This document shows positions 15,927 through 25,582 of a stretch of DNA of 64,000 nucleotides, piece by piece (the first letter of the stretch is position 1; each line of letters begins with the position of its first letter). A program made the translations under genes and the position numbers. Source of the DNA: Anaerobium acetethylicum (GTDB lineage: Bacteria; Bacillota; Clostridia; Lachnospirales; Lachnospiraceae); assembly GCF_900096945.1 (NCBI RefSeq), contig NZ_FMKA01000017.1:1-64000 (forward strand). Direction: 5' to 3'. Below the pieces are notes generated by a model. The model saw only the letters and a list, made by a program, of their open reading frames with translations. It was not told where the DNA came from and ran no database searches.

Positions 15927-17327
15927 TTAATTAGTTTGATACTTTGTGCGTAAAAAATCCAATGCATAACTCGGAAACATTGCATAAGTCAGAATATCCT
16001 CGTCGGATTTTGCAAGTGCGCCAAGTTCATTTTTTGCAGTTTCAAATCCAGGTTCCAGCATATCGGCAGGTTTGTTCATGTTTGGCTTGTCGCTGCCAAG
16101 TGCTTTTTCTAAAAGTTCCGAAGATATAGGACCTGGGGGCATTCCATACATGCCGCGGCAGTAATCTCTCAGCTCCTTACTCATTAAGGAGTAGCGCTTG
16201 CCGGTTATTACATTGGTTGTAGCCTGAGCACCGCATATCTGGCTTGATGGAGTGGCAAGGGGAGGATATCCCATGTCGGCACGTACCTGGGTGACCTCTT
16301 TCAGGATTTCCGGAAGCCTGTCATACAAGTTCATGGCGGTCAACTGACTTTCTAAACTTGAGAGCATTCCGCCTGGAACTTGATGTTCTAAGCAGTCGAC
16401 ATCGACACCGATCAATTTAGTCTCATACTCTGCATATTTCTTTCGTAAAATTAGAAAATCATCATTGATGGACTTAAAATGTCCAAGCTCGATTCCAGGA
16501 TCACGGCTTGTGCCTTTTAAAGCAGACAGGAAGCTTTCGATTGGAGGATGAGCCGGTCCCATGGACATTGAAGAGACGCACACGTCTATTCCGTCCACTC
16601 CAGCCCGAATTGCCTCCCAGTAAGCCATTTCGGCCATTCCGCCAGTACAGTGGCAGTGGAGATGAACTGGAATCTTCAATTTTGCCTTTAAAGCAGAAAT
16701 CAATTCATATGCAGCCTGTGGTGTCATTAAACCTGCCATATCTTCAACATGCATAAGGGAAGCCCCCAGTTTTTCCTGCTCTAACGCATTCTGAACAAAT
16801 ATATCGGTAGTATGGAAGGGACTGATATTATACTGAACAGAACCTTCGATTTTTTTTCCAGCCTTCTTTACTGCCTTAAAAGCAGATTCACAATTTCTCA
16901 AATCCTGTAATGCATCAAAAATTAAAAATATATCAATACCGGCCTCAGCGGCCTTTTCTACAAATTTTTCTACAATATCGTCTGGATAAGCTTTATAACC
17001 TACTAAATTTTGTGCGCGAAGAACCATCTTTAGCGGGGTCTTCTTGACATATTTCTTGAATTCTCTAATCCTATCCCAGGGATCTTCTTTTAAAAATCTG
17101 ACTGCAACATCAAAAGTTGCACCACCCCACATTTCAATACTATCATATCCGACCTGATCCATGCGGGTCAGAAGCGGAGCCATATCGGCAGTGGTCATAC
17201 GGGTTGCCAGTAAAGACTGCTGTCCGTCACGAAATTCAACACTGTTGAATTTCAAAGGGGTGCCGGCATTTATAAAGTCTGCTGCACCGATTCCATCGGG
17301 ATATTTTGTTCTTTTTGTCCAAAACAA
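15927..17327 (-). CDS. Oxaloacetate decarboxylase alpha / pyruvate carboxylase B-like carboxyltransferase, without biotin-carrier domain
   Basis: VEFRDGQQSLLATRMTTADM, IFDALQDLRN, VHLHCHCTGGMAE; no MKM biotinyl motif at the C-terminus. Confidence 0.88.
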   Translation of the reverse strand: MFWTKRTKYPDGIGAADFINAGTPLKFNSVEFRDGQQSLLATRMTTADMAPLLTRMDQVGYDSIEMWGGATFDVAVRFLKEDPWDRIREFKKYVKKTPLKMVLRAQNLVGYKAYPDDIVEKFVEKAAEAGIDIFLIFDALQDLRNCESAFKAVKKAGKKIEGSVQYNISPFHTTDIFVQNALEQEKLGASLMHVEDMAGLMTPQAAYELISALKAKLKIPVHLHCHCTGGMAEMAYWEAIRAGVDGIDVCVSSMSMGPAHPPIESFLSALKGTSRDPGIELGHFKSINDDFLILRKKYAEYETKLIGVDVDCLEHQVPGGMLSSLESQLTAMNLYDRLPEILKEVTQVRADMGYPPLATPSSQICGAQATTNVITGKRYSLMSKELRDYCRGMYGMPPGPISSELLEKALGSDKPNMNKPADMLEPGFETAKNELGALAKSDEDILTYAMFPSYALDFLRTKYQTN

Positions 17328-17405
17328 AATACTTCATTCCTTTCATTTTCATTTCTATATAGCAGAAATCCAAACTGGGAAGGAAATGGTTTCTGTATAA
17401 GATGC

Positions 17406-17428
17406 AACGTTATACTAAATCGTAATAC
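17406..17428. promoter_or_regulatory. Operator-like motif at the OadA/PycB-like gene promoter
   Basis: AACGTTATACTAAATCGTAATAC immediately downstream (minus strand) of TTGACA-17-TATAGT (17459..17431). Confidence 0.65.
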
Positions 17429-17520
17429 CTACTATACAAAAGAATGGTTGCTTTGTCAAGATAAAAGAAATAGTGTAAGGGAAACAGCTCATAGGACATG
17501 CTCCTCCTCGCGGAGCGTTT

Positions 17521-17585
17521 TTAATGTATAGGAAATTCGAGGAATTTCCTATACATTAAAAAAAGAGTCTGCCTAGGCAGACTCT
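17521..17585. terminator. Tandem hairpins downstream of LacI gene
   Basis: ttaatgtataggaaatt..aatttcctatacattaa and perfect AGAGTCTGCCTAGGCAGACTCT. Confidence 0.75.
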
Positions 17586-17590
17586 GGCAT

Positions 17591-18604
17591 CTACAGGGTA
17601 AAACTTTCCCGAAGGATTACTTCGGCATCTACCATGTGATGGATGGGACTAATATGATTGCTTTCTAATATTTTTTTTACGGTATCAATAACCAAATGGC
17701 CGATCTTGGCATTTGGCATTTCTATTACACTTAGAGAAGGGATACAAAATGCTGTGGTTTCCGTTTCTAACATTCCAATTGTAAGAATCTCGATATCCTC
17801 TGGAATGCGCAAATGATGTTTATGGAAGGTATGTAAAGCGCCGATTGCCATGGAATCAGAATCAAAAAAGACTGCCTTTGGAGCATTCGAAAGGCTGCAG
17901 ATTTCTTCGGCTGCCTGAGCGCCACCGGTGACAGTACCTGGTCCTTTGATGATATGTTCGGAAGACACATTGATGCCGACCTGGGAACATGCGTATAGAA
18001 AAGCCTGTGTACGAAGGCCAGTTGCTACGTAAGACTGACTCGAAGAGACAACCATTACTTCGGAATACCCTTTTTTACGGAATAGATCAGCTACCTGAAA
18101 TCCGATTTTTTGGTGATCTGTCCGGACTGTGGAGAACTGTTCAGACTCTCGGTTAATCAGAATGATGGGCATATTAGGCTTCAAAGATTCCAGATATGCA
18201 ATGTCACGATTGGAAGCAGCACCGATAATTGCAATGTTATAGCTGTTATTGATGATAGAGGAAGCGTCGCGCTCTAAGAAATCGTTCTCGTATGCCTGGA
18301 CGATGAATTCGCAAAGGAAATTCTGTGTCTTTATTTCCTTCTGCAGCGCATTCAAAAAGGAGGCAAGGATTGAATTACGGTCGTCAAGCGGCCAGAAAAA
18401 TGCAATTGTCGGCTTTGATGCATCCTGGGAGCGGAGCCTCCTGGCGCTGAGGTTTGGCTGATAAGATAAGTCTTTCATAACGGCAAATACCCGTTCCTGA
18501 GTCTGGGCAGAAATCCCTCTTTCTTTGGACTTGCCGCTGATAATAATTGAGACTGTAGTGGGAGAAACCCCTGCTAGTTTTGCTACATCCTTAATGGTTG
18601 CCAT
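17591..18604 (-). CDS. LacI-family regulator
   Basis: MATIKDVAKLAGVSPTTVSIIISG HTH; periplasmic-binding-like effector domain. Confidence 0.95.
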   Translation of the reverse strand: MATIKDVAKLAGVSPTTVSIIISGKSKERGISAQTQERVFAVMKDLSYQPNLSARRLRSQDASKPTIAFFWPLDDRNSILASFLNALQKEIKTQNFLCEFIVQAYENDFLERDASSIINNSYNIAIIGAASNRDIAYLESLKPNMPIILINRESEQFSTVRTDHQKIGFQVADLFRKKGYSEVMVVSSSQSYVATGLRTQAFLYACSQVGINVSSEHIIKGPGTVTGGAQAAEEICSLSNAPKAVFFDSDSMAIGALHTFHKHHLRIPEDIEILTIGMLETETTAFCIPSLSVIEMPNAKIGHLVIDTVKKILESNHISPIHHMVDAEVILRESFTL

Positions 18605-18863
18605 TTATAAATACACCTGCTTTTCATTTTCAAATTTTCATTCGTTTTCTTTACATAATGGGGGCTACCGAGCCCCGCATCCTTCATGGCCATAAATGAC
18701 AATGGAACAGTTAAACTTAATTTATCATAAAGAATATAAGTCAAAGTGTCAAGCAAAGAATAGGAAACCAAATCCGGGTAAAAGTTTTTAAGTAAATATA
18801 TACAAAATAAATAAAAAAAATACTTAAAAACTGCCAAAATTAATCATCACGTCAAATAAAATG

Positions 18864-18939
18864 TTGACAATGGAATAAAAATAAATTATGGTTATACACA
18901 TGAACGTTATACTAACACGTTAAACTAACACGTTAAACC
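18864..18939 (+). promoter_or_regulatory. PFOR promoter with repeated operator units
   Basis: TTGACA-17-TATGGT then AACGTTATACTAACACGTTAAACTAACACGTTAAACC (13-bp spaced direct repeats). Confidence 0.7.
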
Positions 18940-18957
18940 GAAGAATACCAAATAAAT

Positions 18958-21900
18958 ATGAGCAAATTTGATGATCTTAACTGGGAAGAAGGAGCATCAA
19001 TCGAAGGAAGGATGAAAAGCAAAATGAGCAAAATGATAAAGAGGGCAATGGATGGCAACGAAGCGGCAGCTTATGCTTCTTATGCATTTACGGAGGTAGC
19101 TGCCATTTATCCAATTACACCATCTTCACCGATGGCCGAGCTGGTAGATAAATGGTCGGCAAATGGGATGAAAAATATTTTTGGACAGCAGGTAAAATTA
19201 GTCGAAATGCAGTCGGAATGTGGAGCGGTCTCTGCGGTACATGGTGCTTTGGATGGAGGCGTACTTGCAACGTCCTATACGGCATCACAGGGTCTGATGC
19301 TGATGATTCCGACTATGTACCGTATTGCAGGACAGTTAAAGCCGGGCGTTATCCATGTGGCATCCAGAAATGTGGCAACACATGCAATCTCGATATCTGC
19401 TGAGCATTCTGATGTTATGGCGTGCCGTCAGACAGGTTATGCATTAATGGCATCCTCAAGTGTGCAGGAAGCAATGGATTTAGGTGCAGTTTCCCATCTG
19501 GCAGCAATAAAAGGGCATGTGCCATTTTTACATTTCTTTGATGGATTCAGGACTTCCCATGAAGTGCAGAAGGTGGATTGTCTCGATTATGATGATCTGG
19601 CGAAAATGGTAGACCAGAATGAATTAAAAAAATTCAGGGAGAATGCATTGAATCCGGAACATCCGGTACTTCGTACTACGGGTCAGTATTCTGATACGTA
19701 TTTCCAGAGCCGCGAGGCATGTAATTCCTATTATGATGCATTGCCGGATATCGTGGCAGAGTATATGGATCAGATTAATGAAGTGACCGGACGCAGCTAT
19801 AAGCCGTTCAACTATTACGGTGCGGCGGATGCAGAGTATGTAATAGTCGGAATGGGTTCATCAACGGGCTGTGTACAGGAAAGCATTGACTATTTATTAG
19901 AAAAAGGCGAAAAAGTAGGATACATGGAAGTTCATCTGTATCGTCCATTCTCTGCAAAATATTTCTTAAGCCAGTTACCGGATACAGTCAAAAAAATGAC
20001 TGTGGCGGACAGAACGAAAGAACCAGGTGCAGTTGGCGAACCTCTGTATGAAGATGTATGCTCTGTTATTCTGGAATCCGAAAGAGCGATTGATGTACTT
20101 GCCTGCAGATACGGTCTTGCAAGCAAAGAGTTTACACCGGCCCTGGTTATTGCCATGTACGAAAACATGAAGCAGGACACACCAAAGAATCACTATACAA
20201 TCGGTATCAATGATGACGTGACCGGATTATCCCTTCCTTATGGGAAAGAAGTAGATACAGTTCCTGAGGGAACCATAAGCTGCAAGTTCTGGGGACTTGG
20301 ATCGGATGGTACAGTTGGTGCAAATAAAAATACCATCAAGATTATCGGTGACCACACGGATATGAACGTTCAGGCATACTTTGAATATGATGGGAAAAAA
20401 TCAGGCGGTGTTACCCGTTCTCATCTGCGATTTGGCAAAAAGCCGATCCGCTCCACTTATCTGGTAAACCGGGCAGACTTTATCGCTTGCCATAATAAAT
20501 CTTATCTGGAGCGATATGATATTCTGGCTGATGCCAAAGAAGGCGCCAATGTCCTAATTACCTGCGACTGGAAAGAGGAAGAGCTTGAAAAACACCTGAC
20601 GGCGGAATTCAGGAAAGCGGCAGCTGAAAAGAAAATCCATCTTCATATTATCGATTCGACTGCAATCGCAAAAGAATTAGGCTTAGGAAGCAGAACAAAC
20701 ACGATCCTGCAGGCTGCATTCTTTAAAATCACAAATATCATTCCAATTGAAGAAGCAGCAGATTACATGAAGAAAGCAATTTATAAGTCATACGGCAAAA
20801 AAGGCGAAAAAATCGTCAATATGAATTATGCAGCAGTTGATAAGGGTATTGAGATGGTAAGAGAAGTAACTGTTCCTGCTGAATGGGCGGATTTGAAACT
20901 CGAGCCAGTTTCTATAGATGAATCATTGCCAAAGTGGATCAAGAATATACAGATTCCAGTAAATGCAATGAAAGGCGATTCCATCCCCGTAAGTGCATTC
21001 ATGGATCTTCCGGATGGCACGATGCCGCAGGGGACCTCAAAATATGAGAAACGCGGCATTGCTGACAACGTTCCAGTATGGGATAGCAGCAAATGCATTC
21101 AATGTAACCAGTGTGCTTACGTGTGCCCACATGCAGCAATTCGTCCTTTCTTATTAGATAAAGAAGAGGCATCAAAAGCTCCGGCTGAATTCGTGACGGT
21201 ACAGGCTGCCGGAAAAGGCATGGAAACATATCAGTACAGAATACAGACAGCAGTGCTTGACTGTACAGGATGTGGAAGCTGCGCAAAGGTATGTCCTTCA
21301 AAAGATAAAGCTCTTACCATGAAACCGTTGGATGAGAACAGGCATGAAGAAGCAAACTGGGAATATGCAGCAGCATTATCGAAAAAGGAAAATCCGATGA
21401 GTGTTTCTACTGTAAAAGGCAGCCAGTTTGAACAGCCCCTGCTGGAATTCCCGGGAGCATGCCCAGGATGTGGCGAGACACCGTATGCAAAACTCCTGAC
21501 CCAATTATACGGAGACCGTATGTATGTGGCAACAGCAACCGGATGCTCCCAGGTATGGGCAACAAGCTTCCCGTCATTCCCATATACAACAAACGAAAAT
21601 GGTAAAGGTCCTGCAGTAGGCGGTTCTCTATTCGAAAACAATGCAGAGTATGGTATGGGCATCTGGCTTTCAGTAGAGCAGCAGAGAGAAAAATTATTAG
21701 GAAAGGCAGAGGCTCTTGTAAAAATAACCACCAACGAAGAGTTAAAGAAAGCAGCATCAGCATGGATGGAAAGCTACAATGATGGAGCTGTGACGAAGGA
21801 AGCAAGCGAAGCCTTCAAAGCAGTTTTACTGAATTATGAGCCGGCAGAAGAAGATGCTCCAGTCATGGTATTCACCGATGGTACGCAGGAGGAACGCAGA

Positions 21901-22620
21901 TGCTGCGAGTCAGTGGCGGTAGAAGAAGCTTCACTCATAGCAGAAATCAGGGAAAATGCAGAGTATCTGACCAAGAAATCCGTATGGCTGTTTGGCGGAG
22001 ACGGCTGGGCCTACGATATCGGATATGGCGGACTTGATCATGTTTTAGCAAGCGGTGCAAACGTGAATGTCATGGTATTCGATACGGAAATTTATTCCAA
22101 TACAGGCGGTCAGGCTTCAAAATCAACTCCTACAGGGGCAGTTGCACAGTTCGCGGCGGCAGGCAAAAGAAGCAAGAAAAAAGACCTTGGAATGATGGCT
22201 ATGAGTTATGGCGATGTTTATGTAGCCCAGGTTGCGATGGGAGCCAGCCAGTCACAGTTCTTAAAAGCGGTACAGGAGGCAGAAAGCTATGACGGGCCAT
22301 CTCTGATCATCGCATATGCACCATGCATCAGCCATGGCTTACGCTGTGGAATGGAAGATGTACAGGGAGAAATAAAACGTGCAGTCGAAGTAGGATACTG
22401 GCAGATGTACAGGCATAATCCAATGCTTGCTGAAGAAGGAAAAAATCCATTTATTCTTGATTCCAAAGAACCAACGGGAGATTTTCAGGAATTTCTTCGC
22501 GGTGAAGTCCGTTTTTCTTCTCTTGAGAGAACATTCCCTGATGTTGCTGAAACATTATTTAAGCAGACGGAAAAAGAGGCGAAAGCCAGATATGCAAAAT
22601 ATAAAGCGCTAGCACAATAA
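18958..22620 (+). CDS. nifJ: Pyruvate:ferredoxin (flavodoxin) oxidoreductase / 2-ketoacid oxidoreductase
   Basis: AAAYASYAFTEVAAIYPITPSSPMAE, two 4Fe-4S CxxCxxCxxxCP motifs, TPP domain YSNTGGQASKSTPTGA. Confidence 0.95.
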   Translation: MSKFDDLNWEEGASIEGRMKSKMSKMIKRAMDGNEAAAYASYAFTEVAAIYPITPSSPMAELVDKWSANGMKNIFGQQVKLVEMQSECGAVSAVHGALDGGVLATSYTASQGLMLMIPTMYRIAGQLKPGVIHVASRNVATHAISISAEHSDVMACRQTGYALMASSSVQEAMDLGAVSHLAAIKGHVPFLHFFDGFRTSHEVQKVDCLDYDDLAKMVDQNELKKFRENALNPEHPVLRTTGQYSDTYFQSREACNSYYDALPDIVAEYMDQINEVTGRSYKPFNYYGAADAEYVIVGMGSSTGCVQESIDYLLEKGEKVGYMEVHLYRPFSAKYFLSQLPDTVKKMTVADRTKEPGAVGEPLYEDVCSVILESERAIDVLACRYGLASKEFTPALVIAMYENMKQDTPKNHYTIGINDDVTGLSLPYGKEVDTVPEGTISCKFWGLGSDGTVGANKNTIKIIGDHTDMNVQAYFEYDGKKSGGVTRSHLRFGKKPIRSTYLVNRADFIACHNKSYLERYDILADAKEGANVLITCDWKEEELEKHLTAEFRKAAAEKKIHLHIIDSTAIAKELGLGSRTNTILQAAFFKITNIIPIEEAADYMKKAIYKSYGKKGEKIVNMNYAAVDKGIEMVREVTVPAEWADLKLEPVSIDESLPKWIKNIQIPVNAMKGDSIPVSAFMDLPDGTMPQGTSKYEKRGIADNVPVWDSSKCIQCNQCAYVCPHAAIRPFLLDKEEASKAPAEFVTVQAAGKGMETYQYRIQTAVLDCTGCGSCAKVCPSKDKALTMKPLDENRHEEANWEYAAALSKKENPMSVSTVKGSQFEQPLLEFPGACPGCGETPYAKLLTQLYGDRMYVATATGCSQVWATSFPSFPYTTNENGKGPAVGGSLFENNAEYGMGIWLSVEQQREKLLGKAEALVKITTNEELKKAASAWMESYNDGAVTKEASEAFKAVLLNYEPAEEDAPVMVFTDGTQEERRCCESVAVEEASLIAEIRENAEYLTKKSVWLFGGDGWAYDIGYGGLDHVLASGANVNVMVFDTEIYSNTGGQASKSTPTGAVAQFAAAGKRSKKKDLGMMAMSYGDVYVAQVAMGASQSQFLKAVQEAESYDGPSLIIAYAPCISHGLRCGMEDVQGEIKRAVEVGYWQMYRHNPMLAEEGKNPFILDSKEPTGDFQEFLRGEVRFSSLERTFPDVAETLFKQTEKEAKARYAKYKALAQ

Positions 22621-22630
22621 GGAGAAGAAT

Positions 22631-23752
22631 ATGAGCACATTTATTGAAAGGATTTTGGGGAAAGAAGCAGGTTCCGTTGCTACGATTATGGCAGATTATG
22701 TGGTAATCAATGATGGTATTTCAAATGCTGCAGTGGATGAGATATCTGCTGTGGGAAATCAGGAGAAAGTATGGGTCATCCATGATCATGATGTACCGAC
22801 CGGAAGTACCGAGGCAGCTGGTATTTTAAGAAAGAATCTGGAATTTGCAACAAGGAATGGCTGTCATTATGTGCAGGCACAGGGAGTGGGATACCAGTAC
22901 ATGCTGAATGACATCATCAAGCCGGGAGAAATCATAATTGGCGGTGGAACCCATGGTAGTATCTTTGGTGCGAAAAAAGCATTGGGAATCAATGTAAGCA
23001 TTCCGGAACTAGCCCGCATCGCAGAGACAGGACGCTACAGTGTGATCGTGCCAGAGACTGTATCGGTTACTTTAACAGGAAATCTGCAGGAATCTGTCAG
23101 TGTGATGGATGCTGCAATGGATTTCCTTACAAAAGCCTCAGACGTAAAAGGAAAAGTAATTGAATTCGGCTGCCCGTCACTTGATGATCATCAGAAAGCA
23201 GTTCTCTGCAGCATGGCTTGTATGACAGGAGCTTACGCAGCAGTGATTGTTGAAGAACAATCTGAACAGGCAGTCGTCCTTGATCTGACAAACGTAAAGC
23301 CTATGATCATGATGCCCTGTGCCAGCCGTTCAGAACAGGACCAGGCAAAAATCGCTGAAAAATCGGTACTGGAAGGAACTGAACTTCAGGCTGGGCAGAT
23401 TGGAGGCTATACCGGAGGCACCATAGAAGAGTTGAGAACGGCAGCCGGGCTTATCAAAGATAAAAAGCTTGCCCGAGGATTCCGGTTAAGCATTTGTCCT
23501 GCAACCAGCAAAGACTACATACAGGCAATGGAAGAAGGAATTATCACAAAGTTTATTGATTATGGCGCACAGATTCAGGCACCGGGGGATCACAGCGTTG
23601 TAACGCAGGGAGCAGGAGCGATGGGCCATAATGAGAAACTTTTAACAACTGGTCTTTATACGTTTGCGGGCGCAATGGGTTGTGAAGATGCTGAAGTATA
23701 TACAGCTTCCGTTAATTCTGTAATTGCGGCGTCATATACAAAACTAATTTAA
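22631..23752 (+). CDS. Degenerate aconitase/3-isopropylmalate dehydratase large-subunit homologue
   Basis: HDHDVPTGS, GVGYQYMLNDIIKPGEIIIGGGTHGSIFGA, QIGGYTGGT, GFRLSICPATS align with LeuC landmarks, but several catalytic/cluster motifs are altered. Confidence 0.75.
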   Translation: MSTFIERILGKEAGSVATIMADYVVINDGISNAAVDEISAVGNQEKVWVIHDHDVPTGSTEAAGILRKNLEFATRNGCHYVQAQGVGYQYMLNDIIKPGEIIIGGGTHGSIFGAKKALGINVSIPELARIAETGRYSVIVPETVSVTLTGNLQESVSVMDAAMDFLTKASDVKGKVIEFGCPSLDDHQKAVLCSMACMTGAYAAVIVEEQSEQAVVLDLTNVKPMIMMPCASRSEQDQAKIAEKSVLEGTELQAGQIGGYTGGTIEELRTAAGLIKDKKLARGFRLSICPATSKDYIQAMEEGIITKFIDYGAQIQAPGDHSVVTQGAGAMGHNEKLLTTGLYTFAGAMGCEDAEVYTASVNSVIAASYTKLI

Positions 23753-23764
23753 GGAGGCGCTGAC

Positions 23765-25567
23765 ATGGATAAGAAATTCAGTGGTAAAATATGGAAGTTT
23801 GGAAATGACATTGATACGGATACTATAATACCAGGCAGACGCGGGACGATCCCGACGATTGAAGAGATGAAGCAATATGCTTTTGAATTATTGAAGCCGG
23901 AATTCGGTTCAACGGTTCAGGCAGGAGATATCCTTGTTGCAGGTACTAATTTTGGCTGTGGATCCAGCCGTGAGCAGGCGGCAACTGTGCTTTCGGCAAA
24001 TGGAGTACGCTGTATTATTGCAAAGAGTTTTGCAAGGATTTTTTTCCGCAACGCATTTAATAGTGGAATTCTTCTGCTCCAGTGTGATGGCATACAGGAC
24101 GTCTGCGACGGCGGAGATATCGTCACTGTTGATATTGATGCAAAAACAGTCAGTGTAAATGGAAAGACATTTCCAGTCGGCGAGGTTCCTGAAAACCTGT
24201 TTAATATAGTAGCAAACGGCGGTCTGATTGAAGACACCAAAAAGCGAATAGCGGAAGGAATCAAGAAATTAGAAATCACGCCGCTGACTGATAAAGAACG
24301 CCGTAAGAGCGGATATACCCTTGTGGAGAAAATACTGAAGAACAATGCAGGAAAGCATCATGTTGAACCAGGAGATATCGTGATTACAAAACCAGACATG
24401 TTTATGGTCCATGACATCTATACCACGTATCTTTTAGATACCATGAAGAAGATCGGAGCAGATAAAATCGATGATCCGGATAAAGTGACGATCGTATGGG
24501 ATCACTGCATGCCGACTGCCGTAGCAAAGAATGACTACGATCATTATCATGCCGGCTTGGAGCTTGCAAAGCTATACGGTATCAAGAAACTGCATATCGG
24601 TGAAGGCATCTGTCACAGTATCATGCATGAAAAGAAATATGCAAGACCGGGAGAAGTTGCAACAGCAACTGACAGCCATACGACAACTTACGGCGGAGCG
24701 GGAAATTTCTGCTCAGGAATTGGCACGGCAGAGATGGCCGCTGCTCTGATTACCGGAGAACTTTGGTTTAAAGTTCCGAGTGCCATTAAAATCGTGCTAA
24801 ACGGACATCTGAAGGAAGGCGTTTTATCAAAAGATATTATCCTGAAGATTCTGGGCGATATAAAGGCAGATGGAGGACAATATAAATCTCTTGAATTCAC
24901 AGGAACTGCAGCACATGAAATGAGCATGATGGCACGTTTCACAATGGCAAATATGGCTTTAGAAGCGGGCGCAAAATGCGGATTGTTTGAAGCAGATGAA
25001 AAGACAGCCGAATATTATGGAATGTCTCTTTCTGAAATTGACTGGGTCCGTATGGATGACGATGCAAAATATGAAAAAGTACTGACCTACAATGTCGATG
25101 AATTAGAACCACAGTTATCATGTCCTCAGGGCGTCGACAATGTTCATCCGATCCATGAAATTCTTGGGACCAAGATTGATGAAGTATACTTAGGCAGCTG
25201 TACAAATGGAAGTTTAGAGGATCTGGCAATTGCAGCAAAAATGATGGAAGGTAAAAAAGTGGCATATGGCCTCCGTTTCATTGTGTGTCCTGCAACGAAT
25301 AAGGTGTTTAAGGATGCAATTGAGGCTGGCTATATCAGGACCTTCATAGAAGCTGGTGGAGTAGTCGTCCATCCGTGCTGCGGACTTTGCTGCGGCATGC
25401 CATACGGCTTAATGACAGATGATGAAAGGATCCTGTCTACGGCAAACCGAAACTTCATTGGACGCCAGGGCACAAAGAAGACCCTCAGCTACCTTTCAAG
25501 TCCTGCAGTGGCAGCTGCAACAGCAATCGCAGGGGTCGTCACAGACCCACGAACCATGATAAACTAA
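23765..25567 (+). CDS. Fused LeuD (N-terminal swivel)-LeuC (C-terminal) aconitase-family dehydratase
   Basis: GNDIDTDTIIPGR...GTNFGCGSSREQA (LeuD) then DHCMPTAVAKN, TDSHTTTYGGAG, YLGSCTNGSLEDL, HPCCGLCCGM (LeuC). Confidence 0.9.
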   Translation: MDKKFSGKIWKFGNDIDTDTIIPGRRGTIPTIEEMKQYAFELLKPEFGSTVQAGDILVAGTNFGCGSSREQAATVLSANGVRCIIAKSFARIFFRNAFNSGILLLQCDGIQDVCDGGDIVTVDIDAKTVSVNGKTFPVGEVPENLFNIVANGGLIEDTKKRIAEGIKKLEITPLTDKERRKSGYTLVEKILKNNAGKHHVEPGDIVITKPDMFMVHDIYTTYLLDTMKKIGADKIDDPDKVTIVWDHCMPTAVAKNDYDHYHAGLELAKLYGIKKLHIGEGICHSIMHEKKYARPGEVATATDSHTTTYGGAGNFCSGIGTAEMAAALITGELWFKVPSAIKIVLNGHLKEGVLSKDIILKILGDIKADGGQYKSLEFTGTAAHEMSMMARFTMANMALEAGAKCGLFEADEKTAEYYGMSLSEIDWVRMDDDAKYEKVLTYNVDELEPQLSCPQGVDNVHPIHEILGTKIDEVYLGSCTNGSLEDLAIAAKMMEGKKVAYGLRFIVCPATNKVFKDAIEAGYIRTFIEAGGVVVHPCCGLCCGMPYGLMTDDERILSTANRNFIGRQGTKKTLSYLSSPAVAAATAIAGVVTDPRTMIN

Positions 25568-25582
25568 AGGAAGGCAGAAGAG

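Noticed and set aside
21231-21734. 167-aa minus-strand ORF inside PFOR
   Set aside because: Antisense shadow of a strongly conserved enzyme gene.
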